This document shows positions 33,703-44,726 of a stretch of DNA of 64,000 bases, piece by piece (position 1 is the stretch's first letter; each line of letters starts with the position of its first letter). The notes beneath the pieces were generated by a model that was not told the DNA's origin, searched no databases, and saw only the letters and a list, made by a program, of their open reading frames with translations. The position numbers and the translations under genes were made by a program. This DNA is from Aphrocallistes beatrix (taxonomy: Eukaryota > Porifera > Hexactinellida > Sceptrulophora > Aphrocallistidae): NCBI GenBank assembly GCA_963281255.1, contig OY725489.1, positions 2,480,001 through 2,544,000 of the forward strand. Reading direction: 5' to 3'.

Positions 33703-33991
33703 CAGTAGGACGGGTTGGGACCGAGGGGGTTCGGATAACTGAAATGTTCGGATAACTGAATTTGTTATGTAGTTATATAGAAAGGTTGGTCAGTAGTGCT
33801 ATGTAGTCATAATGATGAATATGGATAAAATACATATTGATCTATGTACGTATCATCAATAGTATATAAAATGATGGCAGCGTAGTACTTTCAATTCTCA
33901 ACTCAAAGATGCATCATTTATAAATTTATTATATTTTAGTTTGGTCAACCAAGGGGTTCGGATAAATGAAGTGTTCGGATAACAAGTTCTA

Positions 33992-33994
<3 letters not shown>
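33703..33994. mobile_element. pogo-type MITE with GGATAAC ends, followed by (TA)n
   Basis: CAGTAGGACGGGTTGGGACC...TTCGGATAACTGAA at the left and TTCGGATAACAAGTTCTACTG at the right, with TA both sides. 292 bp. A 40-bp (TA)n tract follows. Confidence 0.65.
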
Positions 33995-34037
<43 letters not shown>

Positions 34038-34169
34038 AGCATGTATATATATAACATTAAATATAAATGCTGACCTACAAGACTTTTGTTTGCCATCAAT
34101 TCAGTCATCTGTCAGGGCTTTCCTTCTTCTTATTCCACTAGTGATGTTGAATTTAATCCCCATTATCAA

Positions 34170-34650
34170 ACATTGAATGCAATCCACAAGTGCTTCAATC
34201 ATTGAACTTTATTGCAGGCTGCTCTATCCACCAGTACCTAAAAAGTTTAAACTTTTGCAGTTGACGGACCGTGGCAGACTTAAGTACCAATCTGAGCCTG
34301 TTTTGGATTCTACTTCTTTTATGGGACACATTTTATGCCATCGAGAATAATAAAGAGCTGTTGGCAAAGCTAGTAAGTGGGCCTTCTAGAGAAATATTAG
34401 TTGAACTCGCTTGAATGTACTTGCAAGACAGTGAAAATTGTACCTTGTTTACCGCAGCGAACTGCTTTCTCGCAAATAAAGTCAAGAATTATAATTCTCT
34501 GGTTCTTTCACAAGTTGAGAAAAGCGTAAATTAATTAAATTTTATTAATTATTAGTTTATTTTTGTGGTTCCTTCTATGTGTATTCGTATTACTTTGTTA
34601 TTTATTATTGCTATTTTGTAATTTCTTTGTAATTGCCTTTTTCATCACTA
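34170..34650. repeat. Dispersed repeat, related to 23380-23480
   Basis: 34450-34600 is the inverse of 23380-23480. Upstream, one frame (LYPPVPKKFKLLQLTDRGRLKYQSEPVLDS, split by no stop) is a possible retroelement fragment of unknown type. Confidence 0.4.
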
Positions 34651-34659
34651 TGCAGTACA

Positions 34660-35480
34660 GTAAGGAAGCAAAGAGAGAGAAAGCTGATTTGTTACTTCTG
34701 GAAGAGTGAGAAGACTGGAGCATAAATTATAAGAGAATTGTCTGAAGTATACGATGAAGAATGCCCTTCAAAACACGTGTATAAGAGATACAATTCCAGA
34801 GTGGGTGTGATGACCTTTGTGATTCTCTGTATGCTGACGGTCCTAGCGGAAAGCCAAGACGATTAAAACATTTTGGATGTAGATATAATAATCACTTTTA
34901 GGCTAAAAAAAAATGGGTTGGGATCTCAAAAAGAACCATTCAATCTATATTAACCGAGATCTCGGGATTCAAAGGTTGTATGTAGTACGATGAGCCCCAA
35001 GCCTTTATCCGAAAACCAAAGGGCGAAGGTGTGCAGAGAAATATTTAAGGCTTTGCATGGCGAGTACATTTTAGATCGAATTGTGATTGGAGATGAAACG
35101 TGGATTCATAATTACAAACTGTAGAACAACAAATATTCTCGACAGTAGAAAAGATGTAATGAACCAGTTCCCATAAATGCAAAACGAAAAAATATAAGCA
35201 TAGAAGAGAATGACCATAGTTTTCTGCGATATAGAAGGAATATTGCTCCTTGATTGGCTTCCTGAGAAAATTGCAATCAATAGCGACTACTATGTGAAAG
35301 AATTGAAGCCGCTACCTGAAAGATTGAAAGTGAGAGGAGAGGTATAGCAGTCGAGTGATATTATTGCAACTAGATAATGCAAGTCCACTAAACTCGAGCC
35401 ACAATTGATTACTTGGGCATCGGATGTTTTCCTCCTGCTTATACCGGACCTTTTACCTTAAATTATTGACTCTTTGAAAG
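34660..35480 (+). pseudogene. Mariner-type transposase, heavily decayed
   Basis: In shifting frames one sees an HTH-like start, then IVIGDETWIHNYKL (first catalytic D, about 35078-35122), TMVFCDIEGILLLDWLP (VFFDxxG...E block) and LLQLDNASP (second D). The order and spacing match mariner. Many stops are present, and the third acidic residue region is not readable. Terminal repeats are not identified. Confidence 0.65.
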
Positions 35481-35624
35481 AATTAAGAGTCCACTATATG
35501 AAGATTTTAAAGTCTTAAGTATAATGTGCGACAATGGAAAATATGACCACACTTAAATTTGTTGCTAGCTGTGGCATAAATGTGCAAAATTGAAAGGTGA
35601 ATACATTGGTGAATACATTTTGGT

Positions 35625-35665
35625 CCCCAGGGGGTTCGTAGTAAGCGACCCTGGCTTTCTAATTT
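35625..35665. repeat. End of a CAGTCAGGGTCGCTTA-type MITE
   Basis: GGGGGTTCGTAGTAAGCGACCCTGGCT matches the right end of the complete copy at 62240-62423. The partner end is not found. Confidence 0.45.
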
Positions 35666-35739
35666 TTGGTTATAAGATGGACTCGAATTTGAATCCAAGT
35701 TCTTTATGTAATACCAAGTAAGTCTGACTTACGTAGTAA

Positions 35740-37070
35740 CGTAATACAAAGAGTTTACTAAACATACTAAGAAGTATTTTGAAAGTCTCCTCCGATAACG
35801 AACTCAGTTATATTAGACTGTTTCATATGTTCCTGTTGTTCTTTCTTATAAACTGCTCAATTAAATTGAGGGAAGCAAACAATTTCGTCGAGTTAGATTG
35901 TGATTCAAGATAAAGTCGTATTTGATGACACATCTCAATTGCTTCCATGTCATCGGGTTATTTCTCAAATGTTTCAGGACCATCCATGGACTCATTAACT
36001 ATACTCATAATAGCTTCGTCTGTAAGAGACTCACTGGTTTCAAGTTCATCATCAGCTGTCTCATATTCTGTAAAGTTTACATAATATTGGGAACTGCAAA
36101 CTTGTTCAATAATATTTGTTGAATTCAAGATGTCACTATCTTGATTGTTTTTATCAGTTGGATTTGCTGAAAGTATAAACCCACAATGTGCGAAGCAATT
36201 TCTTATTGTGGATGACTTTCACGAGACCACGGTCGATGGATCAATCGCAAAGCTTGCAGTACTGTGATCAATAAAACTTCATTTTTATCCATTGAGCTGG
36301 TAAGATCCTGTAGAAACTGTGCCCGAGATTGAGTTTTCAAATTGGCTATTATTCCTTGGTCCATTGGTTGTGTTTTACTGTTGTATTTTGCGTGAGATGA
36401 ACTAGTTTGACTGATTTTAGACCTGAAACACGAGAATAGAATAGTTAATTGTCGACAATAATAGCAACCTGCCGATTTTGTATAGAAAAATTGTGATCTT
36501 GTACACGCACCCATTCTGTAAATATCCTGGGTGTCATCCATGTTTTTTTGCTGGCTCTATATGTTGTTGGCAGTGAATTAACGTCTAAAGCATCTAGGTT
36601 TTGCCGACTTGCCAATAACCAGCAGAGATAGGTATTTTCTCCATACCGTTCATATTGGCGCAAGAGAGAATAGTGAGACGCTCTTTAGAACGATTACCAC
36701 CATGATATGTATTCCCTTCATTACTATAGACTTTTCTGGAAGTAGCATTGGATATGTTCTTTGGTTGGTATTCAGCTAACAACTTTGAGAGAGTAGTTGT
36801 AGCCCAATAATTTGTTACATCTGATGTCACTGCCCCAGACTCGCCACTAATTACTCTAAAATGAATATCATGCCGCTTTTTAAACCTGGACAACTAGCCA
36901 TTACTGGAAATGAAGAATTCTAAGCCAAGTCCTTTGGCTAAAGTCTCGGCTTTTGATTGTAGTATCGGTCCGGATATTGGAATATTCATGGACCAAGCGT
37001 TCTTAAACCTTAAAAGCATGCTGAGTCTAAGTCGTTGTATTTTGGTTCTCTCATGCGTTTGCGTGAAGGT
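35740..37070 (-). pseudogene. Tigger/pogo-type transposase, decayed
   Basis: Minus-strand frames show a CENP-B-like segment (RFKKRHDIHFRVISGESG), KLLAEYQPKNISNA where the family has a DET motif (lost here), RLTILSCANMNG, KKTWMTPRIFTEWV, IIVDN, then TQPMDQGIIANLKTQ and RPWSRES. That is the order of DDE_1 transposases of the pogo group. The first Asp is replaced, several frames are used, and the C-terminal acidic tail is broken. Related to the Tigger element at 47562-53190. Confidence 0.75.
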
Positions 37071-37323
37071 TTAAAATTATCATGACCATAAATGATAACA
37101 TATCTGTTCTTTATCAATGTTGATAGGGTACTGCATAGAACCCAGATTTAGCTATTTATGATTTAGATTTCTTTTTACTTTCCACTTCTTCAATGGCTGC
37201 CATCTTAGGCCTGTACTTCCAAATTCCAATTTTTAGTAGCAAAAAATATCAACAACAATTCGCTATTAATGGGAAATAACCCTTTAAAAACGGATATTTA
37301 AAAGAGAGTACGGTAGTTGTCAG

Positions 37324-37588
37324 CATAGGCGTCGTAACCCATCCGGTTATCCGGCAATTGCCGGGCGGCCCAGAGTGAATGCTGGGTACTACCCGGTAAA
37401 AGCTTAGGTTATTATGTACTGGTAATTGGCTGTTACTAATTCTTCATGTAGATCAAGGGTTCACGGCCCATTTGGCTGACGGTAACGCTGGATCAGCTGA
37501 AGATACGGCCCGATTAACTGACTGAACGGCCCTAGATTATTGTGGCCGGGCAGTCCAAGGGTAGGAAATAAAGTTTACGACGCCTATG
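37324..37588. mobile_element. 265-bp MITE with 8-bp target duplication
   Basis: The ends CATAGGCGTCGTAA and TTTACGACGCCTATG are inverted. GTTGTCAG stands on both sides (37316-37323, 37589-37596). An 8-bp duplication fits hAT or P. The interior is GC-richer (CCGGGCGGCCC, GGCCGGGCAG). Confidence 0.8.
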
Positions 37589-37835
37589 GTTGTCAGACAA
37601 TTTATGTCTTGCAATGCTGTTAAACGTGACTAGTTTCTGTACATGCACATGCACATAATACTAGATAACCACGTCAATAATTCATTATGGGTGGCAATAT
37701 TACAGAATGTTATGAATGTGTAACTTGAAATTGAACAGTTGTTTGACTTTGCATTTTATATCAAAGTTTGACTTCGATATATCCGAAGTTTAACTTCGTT
37801 TATATCGAATAAGTGGGTATTTCGTGTTGACTATA

Positions 37836-38313
37836 CACTGCCTGAACAAAAGTATTCGTACACCCCATAATTCCCCATGCAAATAGTTATAATACTGATT
37901 TATTTAGCGAGTCAGGATATTTAATTGGTAAGAGATACGCTTAATTTAGCTTCAAATTCGAATTCTCCATATTCGAATTACTCACTTTTTAATCTTTCAA
38001 CTTGTTTACACTCCCACAAGGTTAAAGTTTTTCAAACTGCGCCACCTCATACCACCAATGCCATCATATACAATGGTGATCACTCGCGACATGTGGCATA
38101 GGAAAGCAAATGCTGAAAATACTTAATCTTGAAGAAGAGTAACTAAGTTAAAAACTTATAAAGTGGGTAATTCGAATATGGAGAGTTCGAATTTGAAGTC
38201 AAATTAAGTGTATCTCTTACCAATTAAATACGTACATTGACTCGCTAAAAAATCAGTATTATAACTATTTGTATGGGGAATTATGGGTGTACGAATACTT
38301 TTGTTCAGGCATT
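37836..38313. mobile_element. Tc1-like fold-back MITE (CACTGCCTGAACAAAAG ends)
   Basis: CACTGCCTGAACAAAAGTAT and ATACTTTTGTTCAGGCAT are inverted, flanked by TA. The inner arms (AATTCGAATTCTCCATATTC / GAATATGGAGAGTTCGAATT) extend the fold-back. The core is GCCATCATATACAATGGTGA. Confidence 0.8.
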
Positions 38314-38353
38314 ATATATATATAAACATTAATATAGAGTTTTAATAGTAAGC
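38310..38353 (+). repeat. GC-headed repeat, tail only
   Basis: (TA)n then AACATTAATATAGAGTTTTAATAGTAAG, the terminal part of the family. Confidence 0.55.
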
Positions 38354-38589
38354 ATTATGTAGGCCATGGTTAACCTGAACATTGAGCATTATTTCAGGTA
38401 CGGTAGAACTTCCCTATTCGTGTAAACAGCCTTTGGAACACATATTTTGTCCATTATATCGCAGTATTTATGATCAGAACTTGTTAGTATTTGACTGCAA
38501 TGTAGAAATGTTTGAGAAAAGAAAACTGTGTTCATCGTTTCGAGATCTTCACTTATGGAGGTTTGACTGTATATGGATTAATTTTTGAC

Positions 38590-39939
38590 AATATCATTCA
38601 ATTAACCTCTTGACGAAGCCAATTTGTCGTTCGGCCATACCGTCTGATTTCATGGGTATGGCCCTTCTGTATTCTTAACTCACTGCATAGTTCATGCATT
38701 ACGGTACCATCAACGTTCTTTCCTTGGTCGGTTACTAAAATGTTGGGCACACACTCTGTGCCCACGGTATACCCAACCCTCCATGAAAACCTGGGTGACG
38801 GATCTCGCAGTCTGATCCTTTAAAGATACAGCTTCGACAATGAGAAGGAAATATCTATACTTAACATCCGTCCACGGCAAGGTGCCCACGTCCATGCTGA
38901 CAGCTTCGCCTGGCTGCATCGTACCGCAGTCAAATATCTCGAGCGGTTCATTAGGTTTACGGGAAGTTTTTGACTTTTGGCAGATGATACAGGCACGGCA
39001 ATGCATCTTGACATCCTGTGCTAGCCTGATCCAGAAAAAGGTCCTTCGGAATAGCTGGAGAGTTCTGGCTTGACTCAAATGCATTTCGGCATGCACTGTA
39101 TGAAAGGTGTATGCTTGCAGTGACCCAGGCACAACAATTCGCCTATCAAAGTACAATGTTCCCTCTTTACGCCCAGATGGCGTGCAGTCCCCTTAACTTG
39201 TCTCTCCAAACTGCGCCTGCATCCGCCGCATCTTGAATTAGTTTGTCATTCTTCTGTTCTCCTTTCAGAATTTCAGCCATCCAGTCGTTGCAGCCATCTA
39301 GAGGATGAATCTTTTCCTCAAAGGAATCATCTCTCACTATTTCGAGGCTATATTTTCTGCTCAAATAGTCGAGTAATCTGTTCTGAGTTCTGGGCCGGTA
39401 CTCTATGTGATAAGGAATCTCCTTGAGCTCCATTAGCCATCGGCAAATTGTGTGGCGGGGGTCATTTTGCTTCCGCAAACACTGGAGGGAGTAATGGTCG
39501 GTAAGTGGAGCTGACATGAGGTAAATCTCACACTTCCTGGTTGTCGCTACTAATTCCGACGCTTCAAGCTGTCCTGCGCTGTAATTCTTCTGGGATTTTG
39601 AAAATGCAGAGGAGAAGAAGCTGATAGGTTTCAGTATCCCAGACTAGTTGTTTTTATGCGATAGTACCGCGGCTACTCCCTATGAGCTGCCGTCAGCTTC
39701 TACGTACATTTTTTTGTCCCATTCCGGATAAGCGAGGCAAACCGGATCCTCAACTAAAGCTTGGTGTAAGGTGTTAAAGGCTATATGGCATTTGTCGTCC
39801 CACTCTCACTGTGCTCCCTTCTTTGTCAGGGCATATAGGGCTGGGCGATATGAGCTAACTTCGGGATGTAGCTTCTATAGTAATTTAGGCTTCCAATGAA
39901 GCGCTGTAATTCATTCACTGAGTGAGGAACTGGGAATTG
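38590..39939 (-). pseudogene. Gypsy Pol fragment: RNase H and integrase (second half)
   Basis: On the minus strand from 39939: RFIGSLNYYRSYIPKLA (end of the reverse-transcriptase connection), a YVEADGSS RNase-H-type motif, the frame 39167-39517, then the integrase zinc-binding domain HLSQ...CRACIICQKSK (38993-39095) and core start VSMDVGTLPW (first D), with DQGKNVDG near 38730 in another frame. Several stops. It continues the reverse transcriptase at 43977-44520, from which it is separated by the 39947-43969 element. Confidence 0.8.
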
Positions 39940-41232
39940 AGCTAGCCATAACCTACTCAATATAAGGCCTGGTATCAAATGTACCATGGATGAAGTAGAG
40001 GATGGAAATTTAAATTCTTAAAAATCTATCAGCTTGACTTATAAACTATTTAATATCCTCAAGACTTCCATTTCCTGATATTATAAACTCAAAAATCTAA
40101 CAATTGAATTGAATTCAACTTTATAATTTTCAATATCGTTCAGAACAAAAATATTTTGTTTCATTTTTAACAAGCTATGTTAAAATAACAGTAAAATAGA
40201 TGTTCGTGATAGCTCACTCTCACCTCTTTCTATCCTCGTATTCTACTCTCGATCTCTTAGTCTTCGTCAATATTATGTTTCCAACTTTTTCCTGGGTATG
40301 ACCTATTTCCTAATGTAACTAGCATGAATCAACACTGGCCTCTTCTTTTTAACTTGAGATCAGGAAAATGTGGCTTCGATCATGTCAACAAGAAGCTAAA
40401 TTTTATTTGAGCGAGTAGCGTTCAAAACGTTAATTTCGAGTACAAAATCGACTTTATAAGTAGTCGGTCGACTAATGCCTCTCCAGCATCGATTTCTTTC
40501 AACACATCGTACTTTTCGTGCGCGCCAAGCTGTGTGGACTTCTTTTCTCCGGAGACTATTGTGTTGCTGCGATGTCTTCACTCTTCCCACACCGTACTAG
40601 ACATAACTGTTTCTACAGTAGAGGAAAGTTTTGCCAATTTATCACTAAGAGATAAACTGAGAATCCCGTGTTTTCAATATGATTTCAGTCTAATGATATA
40701 TGAAATATAGTATGAGTCCTTTAACTATATTAAGTATTAGAGACCTTGCCACATTTTTACTATGAACTTTTCCCTCTTTATCAGCCTGTTTGCTTGTAGA
40801 TAATCGAAATATACAAGATATCGTTGTCATCTTCTCTTAGAAAGTATATCACCAATTGCTATGACTTCACCGGGTACAATCTTCGGGAAGTAAATTCTTT
40901 CAGTGGTTTCCAATGGAATCAGTCACTAAACATACCAACTACAAAGTGAAATGTACACTTTCTATGGGATGCGGACATTTCGGTACGTGGACAATTCGGG
41001 ACAGAATATTTCAGTATGTGGGCAATTTGGGGCAGACCGTAATATCAGATTACATTTTAGTTTTAATTCTTGGAAGGTGCTAAGAAACAACTCAACACAC
41101 TAGTGAATTATCAATCGACAGTATGTGTTGTTTGTTTTTCATCATGGAGAACAAATTGAGTTTATACGTGGTGTGGCTCAGAATTTATATGCACGAGTCA
41201 TAGTTCTTCCATTGTTCTCTAATTATTTATTA

Positions 41233-41492
41233 CAAGCGCGCTTCGCTTGCTTGCGCTGCGCGGCTGGCTGGCGGACACTTGGTGTCCACTAGAGGCGCCT
41301 GTGGCCACCATTGATTAATTATATGGGAGATAACATCTCTAAATACATCTGTCCTACTCTTATAATCGATATCGCACTAAAAATACCAAATTTGTCAATT
41401 TTTGATGCGTAATGATTACGTCATAACTAGCTGATGAACCGCGCTTCGCTTACTTGCGCTCCGCGGCTGGCGGACACTTTGTATCCGCCGGA
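41233..41492 (+). repeat. GC-headed repeat, two partial heads in tandem
   Basis: The first head and about 190 bp of body run to 41430. A second head (CCGCGCTTCGCTTACTTGCG...GGCGGACACTTTGTATCCGCC) runs at 41432-41492 and is followed directly by the CAGGGTGTCTC MITE. Confidence 0.75.
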
Positions 41493-42038
41493 TACAGGGT
41501 GTCTCAAAAGTTCTGCAACAAATGTTGCTGATGTATTATACATAAATAAATAGATCGAATATCCGATACCTCTTTTTAATCAAAAAATAGGGAGGATTAT
41601 CTTAATTATTTTGCATTCCCAATGTCTTTTCTCAATTTATTTGCAATGCTGGATCATATATATCGTTGTCTAGTAAATAATATTTTTTATCTCAATAAAA
41701 AAACTCATATCCATGGTACATTTGACGTCTATACTTAAAATACTCGCGTTCTTATAGAAGATTTCCGTTACATAAATCAAAAGTAATAATATTATTTTAG
41801 TATTATGAATCAATTACAGAATATAGAAGTGATTAATGAATATTTCATCAGAAAAATAGTGATCTTCAAACTTGACACTTTTGAGCTTCAAATTTTGGAG
41901 TAATTGGTATGTAATTCCCTTAAATGGCGCTGGATTTTTGCTAACTCATTTCCGGTTAAGTCATTTTGTGCGGGGAAACTTTAGAAGTGTGGGGTCTTTG
42001 CTATAAATAGAAATGACCCCAGGTAATTTAAGGCTTAA

Positions 42039-42155
42039 CCCGTGCACGTCCAGGAATGTTGAAGTGGAAGTGAAAGTTAATTGAAAGTAAACTGAAAATG
42101 AAAATGAAAGCTGGGTCATTTCTATTTATACCTTTGACCTCAAGTATTTCCCGGA
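42039..42155. mobile_element. piggyBac-like MITE, copy E
   Basis: CCCGTGCACGTCC to TATTTCCCGG(A), with TTAA at 42035-42038 and 42156-42159. It is absent from the paralogous MITE at 45325-45913. Confidence 0.8.
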
Positions 42156-42197
42156 TTAAAATTTTATAAGAAATGTTTTTTGCGTAATGAGTTGAGC

Positions 42198-42228
42198 CAT
42201 AGCCTACTATATATTATAGTAGGCTATG
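42198..42228. mobile_element. 31-bp micro-element: two CATAGCC ends and almost nothing else
   Basis: CATAGCCTACTATA, three bases, then TATAGTAGGCTATG: a 14-bp perfect inverted repeat. GTTGAGC stands on both sides (42191-42197, 42229-42235). The paralogous MITE shows the unoccupied site at 45441-45462 with one copy of the target. Confidence 0.9.
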
Positions 42229-42774
42229 GTTGAGCTCATTTCTATGCTAGAAGGGTGCTAGATTTCATTTATGGAGGCTAATTTGGAATACAATCAAGTG
42301 TTCTTAGCCAAATTAACAAAGTAAATTGGTTGTTGCAGAATTTTTGAGACACCCTATATATATATATATCAGCAAGTTATACAGGTTTCGACAACAGCGC
42401 TCCTAATTTCATTCCCCTAATTTGTCATACGCCTTCAATTCTACCAGCTAAGTCAAATCTCTCAACTGATTAAGAAAATTCATACGTATTCTAATGTTAA
42501 CTAAAAATTACCTGAGGAAACCACATTAAAAGGCATTTAGGTTTCAAAAACTCGCCCTTCCCATTTTTAAGAATCCTAAATAGTACAAATGTTAAAACAA
42601 ATCAGGTTATGCACATAGTCCATAGTATGTAGAGATAAATAGACGGTTGAATTTTTAAGGTTGTGAAATATCGAGTATAGATATACTTATAGGTATGAGG
42701 AAGTATTTACAAGGGAGAGGACTCATACGCCACTCTACTAAGAGGAAGGTATTCAATTCATCTGAATTATCCTC

Positions 42775-43112
42775 TTAAAATGGAAATTTAATCTCAGCAA
42801 TTAGGAAAAGTAGGACACTTTTGACTAATGCGGACCAGTGATGATATATGGTCGCCAGTGAGTGCAGATTACATGCAATCCTGGTCGTGTATGAAAACAT
42901 CTCTCTACTGAGCAGCTTCCCAAAGGCATTGTGAGTAGCATTGCTACCAGCGAACAATGTTCTGGATACATTGCCCTTGTGTATGAATCTGATAAGAATC
43001 TCATCCAAAAATTATTTCCTTGGTGGCCCGCAGGTAAATGAAAAGTTTTAAATAAATGACTATTAGAATAAGATATACGTATGTACACAAGAAATATAGT
43101 TTCTACAAACAT
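42775..43112 (-). pseudogene. hAT-type dimerisation-domain remnant
   Basis: Minus-strand translation contains LLTMPLGSCSVERCF, matching the conserved hAT C-terminal motif in which Ser-Val-Glu-Arg-Ser/Cys-Phe follows a hydrophobic stretch. It is preceded by a plausible HCSLVAML helix. Only about 95 residues are open and no other hAT domain is readable nearby. It lies inside the 39947-43969 element and might derive from that element's own transposase or from an older insertion. Confidence 0.5.
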
Positions 43113-43264
43113 CAGGTGATGTTGATTGAAAGGACTATCCTAAATAGTAAATATAACGAGCAGTAAGGATATCAGCAGACAATTCTATACTGAGTATATT
43201 GAAACCATATCCATATGTAATTAGGATTTTTTCGTGACCACTCAGTTAGCACATAATACTTCCT

Positions 43265-43355
43265 ATAGGAGTGATGATGCTCCTAATTAGGAGCATTGAT
43301 GCTCCTAAATAAGAGTATTGATGCTCCTAAAAAGGAGCATTGATGCTCCTTTTAC
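43265..43355. repeat. Tandem self-complementary repeat
   Basis: Three to four units of GGAGCATTGATGCTCCTAAA(A/T)A, each a small hairpin (GGAGCAT/ATGCTCC). Confidence 0.8.
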
Positions 43356-43437
43356 CAAGAAAAAGCAGACTCCTAAAGCAATGGCTCTAAAAATTCTATA
43401 CGCCTAAAGGAGCGCTCAGCACTCCTGGATAACTCAG

Positions 43438-43498
43438 TGATATATATATATATATATATACACATACACAAACATTAATCGAGTTTTAATAGTAAGAA
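43438..43498 (+). repeat. GC-headed repeat, tail only
   Basis: (TA)n, CACATACACAAACATTAATC, then GAGTTTTAATAGTAAG. Confidence 0.6.
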
Positions 43499-43976
43499 TT
43501 TATACTACCTCTACAACTACTTGCATTAATACATTTTCTAACTTTACTTCAAATTTTTAAATCCTTGTTAATTAATGTTTCACCAACGATTAAATTAATT
43601 AAGTATATAATTAATAACATTTAAAGAGCAAGTTCACAAGTTACACGATGTAGGGAATATTTACTTTACATCCGGAAAGAGAACAGTGGATATCTTGAAA
43701 ATAGATGGCAAAGCAGCTAATAATAAATCAAAAGATAAAGTTATAGTTCAAAAAGTTGTATAGAACTGCTTTTTAGTGGGCTAGTGTAAAATATTTATGA
43801 AATATATAATCAAATATTAACAAAAGGTTGATTAAAAGTTTGTGGAGCTTAACTTTCCATGCAAAATTCATACAAAATAGTTGTGGTTTACTGATAATTC
43901 TCATCCACTACTTCATCCCTAGTCCAAAATATTGAAGTTGACACCAGGCATTATATTGAGTAGGCTATGAGCTAGC

Positions 43977-44520
43977 TTATCGGCCGCTCTTTGTGTGGCA
44001 GATCTTCTTGGACGATATCTGGTACCGTAGAAACTCTCCTTCAGTATAGCCATAATTGCACTTGTCTCCCCTCAACTTCACTCTCCCTTCTCGGATTCTT
44101 TCCAGGGTCGCTGACAGGTCGTCTAGATGCTCCTTAAAATTCCTTGAGAAAATGCAGCGATCATCAACTTAAGACTCCGCTCCAGGTAGCTTCTCCAAGA
44201 TACTGTTCATGAGTCTCTGGAATATGACATGCGAGCTATACAGGTCAAATGGCATAACCGCCATTTCGTATTGTCCACGAGGTGTGTGAAAAACAGTCTT
44301 CTCAACGCCCGTCTTTTTCACGGGAACGCTCCAATATGCCGACGCTACATCGACAAAGGAGAAATAGCGGCAACTTTCAAGTTTATCCAAAATAGCCTGG
44401 ATGTTGGGAAGACTGTACGGGTCCTTTTTGGTCACATTGTTTAGTTGTCGATAATCTATGGCAAAGCGTAGGCTGCCTACCATGTTAACGTCCCAAGGGG
44501 AATGAGATGGCTGGTAAACT
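43977..44520 (-). pseudogene. Gypsy Pol fragment: reverse transcriptase (first half)
   Basis: On the minus strand: RFAIDYRQLNNVTKKDPYSLP, FSFVDVASAYWSVPV, GQYEMAVMPFDLYSS (PFGL altered to PFDL), then a stop where the Tyr of YxDD is expected, VDDRCIFSRNFKEHLDDL and a continuing connection region. The sequence runs into AGCTAGC at 43976 and resumes at 39939 beyond the inserted element. 5' Gag and protease are missing; the 44544 repeat tail abuts the other side. Confidence 0.85.
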
Positions 44521-44543
44521 TCATTTGCTTTTTCTGCCCTGCA

Positions 44544-44565
44544 GTTTCTTCAATCAATTCGTTAC

Positions 44566-44598
<33 letters not shown>

Positions 44599-44625
44599 AA
44601 CAATAATCGAGTTTTAATAGTAAGG
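44544..44625 (+). repeat. GC-headed repeat, tail only
   Basis: CAGTTTCTTCAATCAATTCG, (TA)n, CAAACAATAATCGAGTTTTA, ATAGTAAGGAT. Confidence 0.7.
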
Positions 44626-44726
44626 ATATATAACGAAAAAGAGATTCGAACAACAGAAGTGAAATTAATTAAGCAATACATGGGTACAATGCTTTCGACT
44701 TATATCTCATCAGAATATAATAATTA

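Larger units (their letters stand above)
41495..42356. mobile_element. MITE with CAGGGTGTCTCAAAAG ends, containing insertions
   Basis: CAGGGTGTCTCAAAAGTTCT and TTTTTGAGACACCCTA, flanked by TA. It is the inverse of the copy at 45325-45913. Relative to that copy it holds an extra block at about 41919-42155 (piggyBac-like) and the 31-bp insert 42198-42228. Confidence 0.8.
39947..43969. mobile_element. CATAGCC-family DNA element, 4023 bp, inserted in Gypsy pol
   Basis: The ends CATAACCTACTCAATATAAG and CTTATATTGAGTAGGCTATG-like (right end TTATATTGAGTAGGCTATG) are inverted for about 70 bp. AGCTAGC stands on both sides (39940-39946, 43970-43976). Removing the element plus one AGCTAGC rejoins the Gypsy reading frame. 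It contains several younger insertions and, on the minus strand, a hAT-like C-terminal remnant (42775-43112). Confidence 0.85.

Noticed and set aside
43255..43360. CRISPR-like array
   Set aside because: The repeats are contiguous and self-complementary, without unique spacers, and the context is eukaryotic.
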